A stretch of 34,605 nt of DNA from DATGLW01 sp035293965 (lineage in GTDB: Bacteria > Actinomycetota > Acidimicrobiia > Acidimicrobiales > RAAP-2). A model generated the notes under the pieces. It saw only the letters and a list, made by a program, of their open reading frames with translations, was not told the origin of the DNA and made no database searches. Every line of letters starts with the position of its first letter. Within the stretch, counting starts at the first letter, position 1. This document shows positions 31,639 through 34,605 of the stretch, one piece after another. The position numbers and the translations under genes were made by a program. The stretch lies in NCBI GenBank assembly GCA_035293965.1, contig DATGLW010000001.1, forward strand, positions 1-34,605, written 5' to 3'.

Positions 31639-32760
31639 ATGGCTGAACGGATCATCTCTGCGGACTCGCACTTCGAGATCCCGATGGAGCGGGTGGCCGA
31701 GTACCTGCCCCGGAAGTACAAGGAGGCCTACGACGACCTCCGGGCCACGCTGGCCGAGCAGATGCGGGCGGCCCTGGGCGACCCCTCGGCCCAGCCGCCG
31801 CTGCGCAACAAGCCGGCCGGCGCGCGCCAAGCGCCCGAGGTACCGCGGCCGGCAGGTCGGGCGTACCCAGCGGAAGGACGCCCTGGCGCCTCCGATCCCC
31901 ACGAGCGCCTGAAGGACATGGACACGGACCACGTCGACGCCGAGGTCCTCTACCTCAACTTCGGGGACGTCGACCTCTTCTACAACCTCGACGACGAGGG
32001 CGCCTCCGCCGGCTTCCACGCCTTCACCTCGGCAGCCCTCGACGTCGCATCCGTCAACCCCGATCGGCTCGTTCCCGTGTTCCCGATCGCCGTCCACGAC
32101 GTCGAGGCCGCCGTCAAGGAGGTCCAGCGGATCGCCAACGAAGGCGGCCGGGCCGTCATGCTGCCGGCGTATCCCACCGACTTCTCGCTCGCCCCCTACT
32201 GGGACGAGATCTACGACCCGCTCTTCTCCACGCTCGAGGACCTCGAGATGCCCCTCAGCCAGCACGTGAACGTGCGCAAGTCGGCGCGAGAGATCGGCAT
32301 GTGGGACCCCACTCCCACGCGAGCGATCATGCAGTCGATCCCGCCCATCTTCATGGCCGAGCTGCTCGGCTCCTGGGTGCTGACCGGGATCTTCGACCGC
32401 CACCCGCGCCTCAAGGTCGTGCTCGTCGAGGCCGGCCTCGGCTGGATCCCCTACTACCTCCAGCGCCTCGACAAGATGAGGGACCGCCACGGCTGGGAAG
32501 CGCGCGGCATGCGCCTGCCGAAGCTCCCGAGTGAGTACTGGTACGCCAACATGGCGGCGACCTTCGAGGAGGACGTCGTGGGGATGAAGCTGCTCGACGA
32601 GCTCGGCGTCGACAACGTGATGTGGGCCACCGACTACCCCCACCCCGACTCGACGTGGCCGGTCTCCCAGGAGGTCATCACGGAGCACTTCAGTGGCGTC
32701 GAGCCCGGCGTGATGCGCAGGATCGTCGGCGGCAACGCGGCACGCCTCTACCGGCTCTAG
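31639..32760 (+). CDS. Amidohydrolase 2 family metal-dependent hydrolase/decarboxylase
   Basis: A 373-residue barrel protein related to the product at 25474-26568. Shared features: SADSH at the start, ERLKDMDTDHVDAEVLYLN, LSQHVNVRKSA, PPIFMAELLGSWVL, KVVLVEAGLGWIPYYLQRLDKM, and VMWATDYPHPDSTWP. The family includes decarboxylases of aromatic carboxylates and ring-opened semialdehydes. ATG 31639 has GGAGGAGG with good spacing. An insertion rich in Pro, Arg and Gly (about residues 52-84) separates the first barrel turns. Behind it lie a YciI-like protein and a homogentisate-dioxygenase-like enzyme in the same direction, which points to aromatic ring cleavage. Confidence 0.88.
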   Translation: MAERIISADSHFEIPMERVAEYLPRKYKEAYDDLRATLAEQMRAALGDPSAQPPLRNKPAGARQAPEVPRPAGRAYPAEGRPGASDPHERLKDMDTDHVDAEVLYLNFGDVDLFYNLDDEGASAGFHAFTSAALDVASVNPDRLVPVFPIAVHDVEAAVKEVQRIANEGGRAVMLPAYPTDFSLAPYWDEIYDPLFSTLEDLEMPLSQHVNVRKSAREIGMWDPTPTRAIMQSIPPIFMAELLGSWVLTGIFDRHPRLKVVLVEAGLGWIPYYLQRLDKMRDRHGWEARGMRLPKLPSEYWYANMAATFEEDVVGMKLLDELGVDNVMWATDYPHPDSTWPVSQEVITEHFSGVEPGVMRRIVGGNAARLYRL

Positions 32761-32775
32761 CCCCTGGCTCCTGCG

Positions 32776-33075
32776 GTGCACTTCCTGGTCTTGGCGTGGG
32801 ACGCGCCCGGCCCCGACGGTGCGTCCCGACGCGACGCCGTCCGTCCGGCGCATGCCGCCTCCATCCGGGAGCTGTGGGAGCAGGGCCGGGTCGTCCTCGG
32901 GGCGGGCATCCTCGACGAGGCAGGGGGGGTGCGGGGCTCCGTCGTGATCGTCGACTATCCCGGGCGCGAGGACGTCGAGCGCTACCTCGCGTCAGAGCCG
33001 TTCGCGACCGAAGGAGTCTGGGACCGGGTCGAGGTGCACCCCCTCCGTGTCCCCGACTTCTACCTCCAGCGATGA
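32776..33075 (+). CDS. YciI-like protein
   Basis: A 99-residue protein of the YCII-related family: MHFLVLAWDAPGPDG, then RPAHAASIRELWEQGRVVLGAGILDEAGGVRGSVVIVDYPGREDVERYLASEPFATEGVWDRVEVHPLRV. The family fold is a small ferredoxin-like barrel, with His and Asp at likely active positions. YciI relatives include chloromuconolactone dehalogenase-like enzymes in aromatic catabolism. The start is GTG 32776, 15 bases after the amidohydrolase stop; no clear ribosome site was found. Its TGA overlaps the ATG of the dioxygenase gene as ATGA (33072-33075), so the two are co-translated. Confidence 0.83.
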   Translation: MHFLVLAWDAPGPDGASRRDAVRPAHAASIRELWEQGRVVLGAGILDEAGGVRGSVVIVDYPGREDVERYLASEPFATEGVWDRVEVHPLRVPDFYLQR

Positions 33076-34268
33076 CCTACTACCGGCGCGTCGGCGAGGT
33101 GCCCAGGAAGCGGCACAGCCAGTTCCGCGACCCCTCAGGTCGCCTCTATGCAGAAGAGCTGGTCGGCATCGAGGGGTTCTTCAACGAGTCGTCCCTCCTC
33201 TACCACCGCCACACCCCCAACGCCCTCGTGGCCGCCGAGCCCGTCGAGGTCCCCGCCCTGACCGAGGTCCCGGTCCCGCCGGCACCGCTGCTCCCCAGGC
33301 GGTTCCAGACCCACGACCTCGCGGCCTCGGGCGACATGGTCGCCGGGAGGCGGCTCGTGCTCGCCAACCGCGACGTGCGCATCTCCTACGTCGTCGCGCG
33401 CGAGCCGAGCCCGCTCTTCCGCGACGCCCGGGGCGACGAGCTGGTGTTCATCGAGGCCGGCTCGGCCACCCTCGAGAGCCCCTACGGCCCTTTGCCGGTC
33501 GGGCAGGGCGACTACGTCGTGCTGCCGATGGGCTGCGTGCACCGCTGGCTGCCCGCCCCGGGCGGCGAGCTGCGCGCCCTCGTGATCGAGGCCGCCGGGC
33601 ACGTCGGCATCCCCGCTCGCTACCTCTCGCCGCGCGGCCAGCTGCTCGAGACCGCCCCGTACCACGAACGCGACCTCCGGGGCCCCGACGAGCTGCCCGC
33701 TGCCGCCGAGGGCTCCGCCGAGGTCATCGTGCGCCACCGCGACGGCGTGACCCGGCACGTGTTCGCGCACCACCCCTTCGACGTCGTCGGGTGGGACGGC
33801 TGCGTCTACCCGTACGCGCTCTCGATCTACGACTTCGAGCCGATCGTCAAGCGCTTCCACGCGCCGCCGCCCGTGCTCGAGACGTTCTGCGGGCGGGGCT
33901 TCGTGGTGTGCTCGTTCTGCCCGCGGCCGGTCGACTTCGACCCGTCGGCGGTCCCCGCACCGTACGCGCACTCGTCGGTCGACTGCGACGAGGTCATGTT
34001 CTTCATGTCGGGCGCCTACGCCACGCGCCCCGACGTGCGGCCGGGCACCGTCACGTTCCACCCCGCCGGCTTCACGCACGGTCCCGCGCCGGGCGCCGCC
34101 GAGGCCTCGATCGCCGTCCGGTCGCACGAGGAGTACGCCGTGATGCTCGACGCCTTCGAGCCCCTCTCCCTGGGCGCCGCCGCCGGGGAGTGCGCGGACC
34201 CCGAGTACCACCTCGGCTGGCACCGCCCGGTCCAGGGCGAGGGCCGGGCCCAGGGCGAGGGCACCTGA
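33072..34268 (+). CDS. Homogentisate 1,2-dioxygenase-like cupin protein
   Basis: A 398-residue protein similar to homogentisate 1,2-dioxygenase: N-terminal MTYYRRVGEVPRKRHSQFR, GRLYAEELVGIEGFFNESSLLYH, then the cupin metal region. Possible iron ligands are His300 and Asp306 or Glu307 in PYAHSSVDCDEVMFF, and His336 in FTHGPAPG. In the reference enzymes the His and Glu are six residues apart; here Asp306 sits at that distance and Glu307 one later, so I leave the ligand open. It is shorter than the ~430-440 residue human and Pseudomonas enzymes, as in other actinobacterial members. ATG 33072 overlaps the YciI-like gene. Homogentisate or a related hydroquinone may be the ring-cleavage substrate. 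The C-terminus carries a short QGEG duplication. Confidence 0.82.
   Translation: MTYYRRVGEVPRKRHSQFRDPSGRLYAEELVGIEGFFNESSLLYHRHTPNALVAAEPVEVPALTEVPVPPAPLLPRRFQTHDLAASGDMVAGRRLVLANRDVRISYVVAREPSPLFRDARGDELVFIEAGSATLESPYGPLPVGQGDYVVLPMGCVHRWLPAPGGELRALVIEAAGHVGIPARYLSPRGQLLETAPYHERDLRGPDELPAAAEGSAEVIVRHRDGVTRHVFAHHPFDVVGWDGCVYPYALSIYDFEPIVKRFHAPPPVLETFCGRGFVVCSFCPRPVDFDPSAVPAPYAHSSVDCDEVMFFMSGAYATRPDVRPGTVTFHPAGFTHGPAPGAAEASIAVRSHEEYAVMLDAFEPLSLGAAAGECADPEYHLGWHRPVQGEGRAQGEGT
34233..34262 (+). repeat. Two copies of a 12-bp element, 18 bases apart, at the 3' end of the dioxygenase gene
   Basis: CAGGGCGAGGGC occurs at 34233-34244 and 34251-34262, an 18-base period that repeats Gln-Gly-Glu-Gly in frame near the C-terminus. 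It fits the pattern of in-frame tandem duplications elsewhere in the window. Confidence 0.7.
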
Positions 34269-34270
34269 CG

Positions 34271-34605
34271 GTGACCTGCCAGCTCGACGTGGCCTTCCCC
34301 TCGGAGGGCCGGACGCTGCGTGGCTGGCTCGTGCTCCCCGAGGGCAGTGGGCCGTTCCCCGGGGTGGTCATGAGCCCGGGGTTCGCCGGAGTCAAAGAGG
34401 GGTTCCTCGGCCATCCCTACCACCAAGTGGTGGCCGAGGCCGGCATCGCCGTGCTGCTCTTCGACCACGCGAACACCGGTGCCAGCGACGGCCTGCCCCG
34501 CCAGGAGCTCGACCCGGTGCTGCAGCAGCGCGGCTACAAGGACGCCCTCACCTTCCTCGCTTCGCGAGACGACGTCGACGGTGCGCGCCTGGGCATCTGG
34601 GGGAC
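34271..34605 (+). CDS. Alpha/beta hydrolase, 3' end outside the window
   Basis: The first ~111 residues are visible, starting at GTG 34271, two bases after the dioxygenase stop. The reading MTCQLDVAFPSEGRTLRGWL, then FPGVVMSPGFAGVKEGFLG, AEAGIAVLLFDHANTGASDG, and YKDALTFLASRDDVDGARLGIWG match the first half of a dienelactone-hydrolase/peptidase-type alpha/beta hydrolase. The catalytic elbow would come just after the cut (LGIWG continues to the nucleophile in relatives). The tight spacing suggests it is part of the amidohydrolase-dioxygenase operon and may act on the ring-cleavage product. Confidence 0.8.
   Translation, partial: MTCQLDVAFPSEGRTLRGWLVLPEGSGPFPGVVMSPGFAGVKEGFLGHPYHQVVAEAGIAVLLFDHANTGASDGLPRQELDPVLQQRGYKDALTFLASRDDVDGARLGIWG

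Overview
The window is very GC-rich (about 70 % by eye), uses many GTG starts, often joins genes by 1-4 nt overlaps, and encodes acyl-CoA and aromatic catabolism families typical of a soil or sediment actinobacterium. An Acidimicrobiia- or Mycobacteriales-like host is my inference; no marker gene here fixes the taxonomy. No rRNA, tRNA, IS element or CRISPR array was seen. It reads as a chromosomal catabolic island, cut at both ends.

Layout. 1-4.0 kb: the end of a class III CoA-transferase, a PHS-type MFS transporter, and a second CoA-transferase on the minus strand facing a TetR-type regulator. 4.0-11.9 kb (plus strand): the regulator, a strong promoter with an embedded palindrome, a large alpha/beta hydrolase with a C-terminal PKD domain, a degenerate thiolase fused to a DUF35 zinc-ribbon/OB domain, an SCP-x-type thiolase, an enoyl-CoA hydratase and an amidase. 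11.9-14.7 kb (minus strand): a tight four-gene operon of flavin reductase, NTF2-like protein, cytochrome P450 and a 74-residue protein with a HiPIP-like cysteine pattern. 14.9-19.1 kb (plus strand): a ParB-like regulator, a LysR regulator, a two-domain VOC protein and a DUF2889 protein. 19.2-21.1 kb: a LivH-LivM-LivG fusion that seems to have lost an internal segment and carries an in-frame TAG. 21.1-31.4 kb (minus strand): SDR, a double CoA-transferase with one degenerate domain, MFS exporter, amidohydrolase, a truncated Liv-type binding protein, VOC protein, 2-hydroxyacid dehydrogenase, DUF35 protein and an Ltp2-like thiolase homologue. 31.6-34.6 kb (plus strand): a second amidohydrolase, a YciI-like protein overlapping a homogentisate-dioxygenase-like gene, and the start of an alpha/beta hydrolase.

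How it may work together (inference). Transport, hydrolysis (amidase, esterase-like hydrolase, amidohydrolases), oxidation (P450, VOC and homogentisate-type dioxygenases), CoA activation (class III CoA-transferases) and chain cleavage (enoyl-CoA hydratase, thiolases, thiolase/DUF35 aldolase-like pairs) fit breakdown of an aromatic or polycyclic acid with a side chain. The substrate cannot be read from sequence.

The most unusual items are the P450 operon with a HiPIP-like small protein in an ATGA overlap, the regulator-linked promoter with a perfect inverted repeat between -35 and -10, the eroded Liv transporter remnants, and a scatter of short tandem duplications that are multiples of three inside genes but not outside them.
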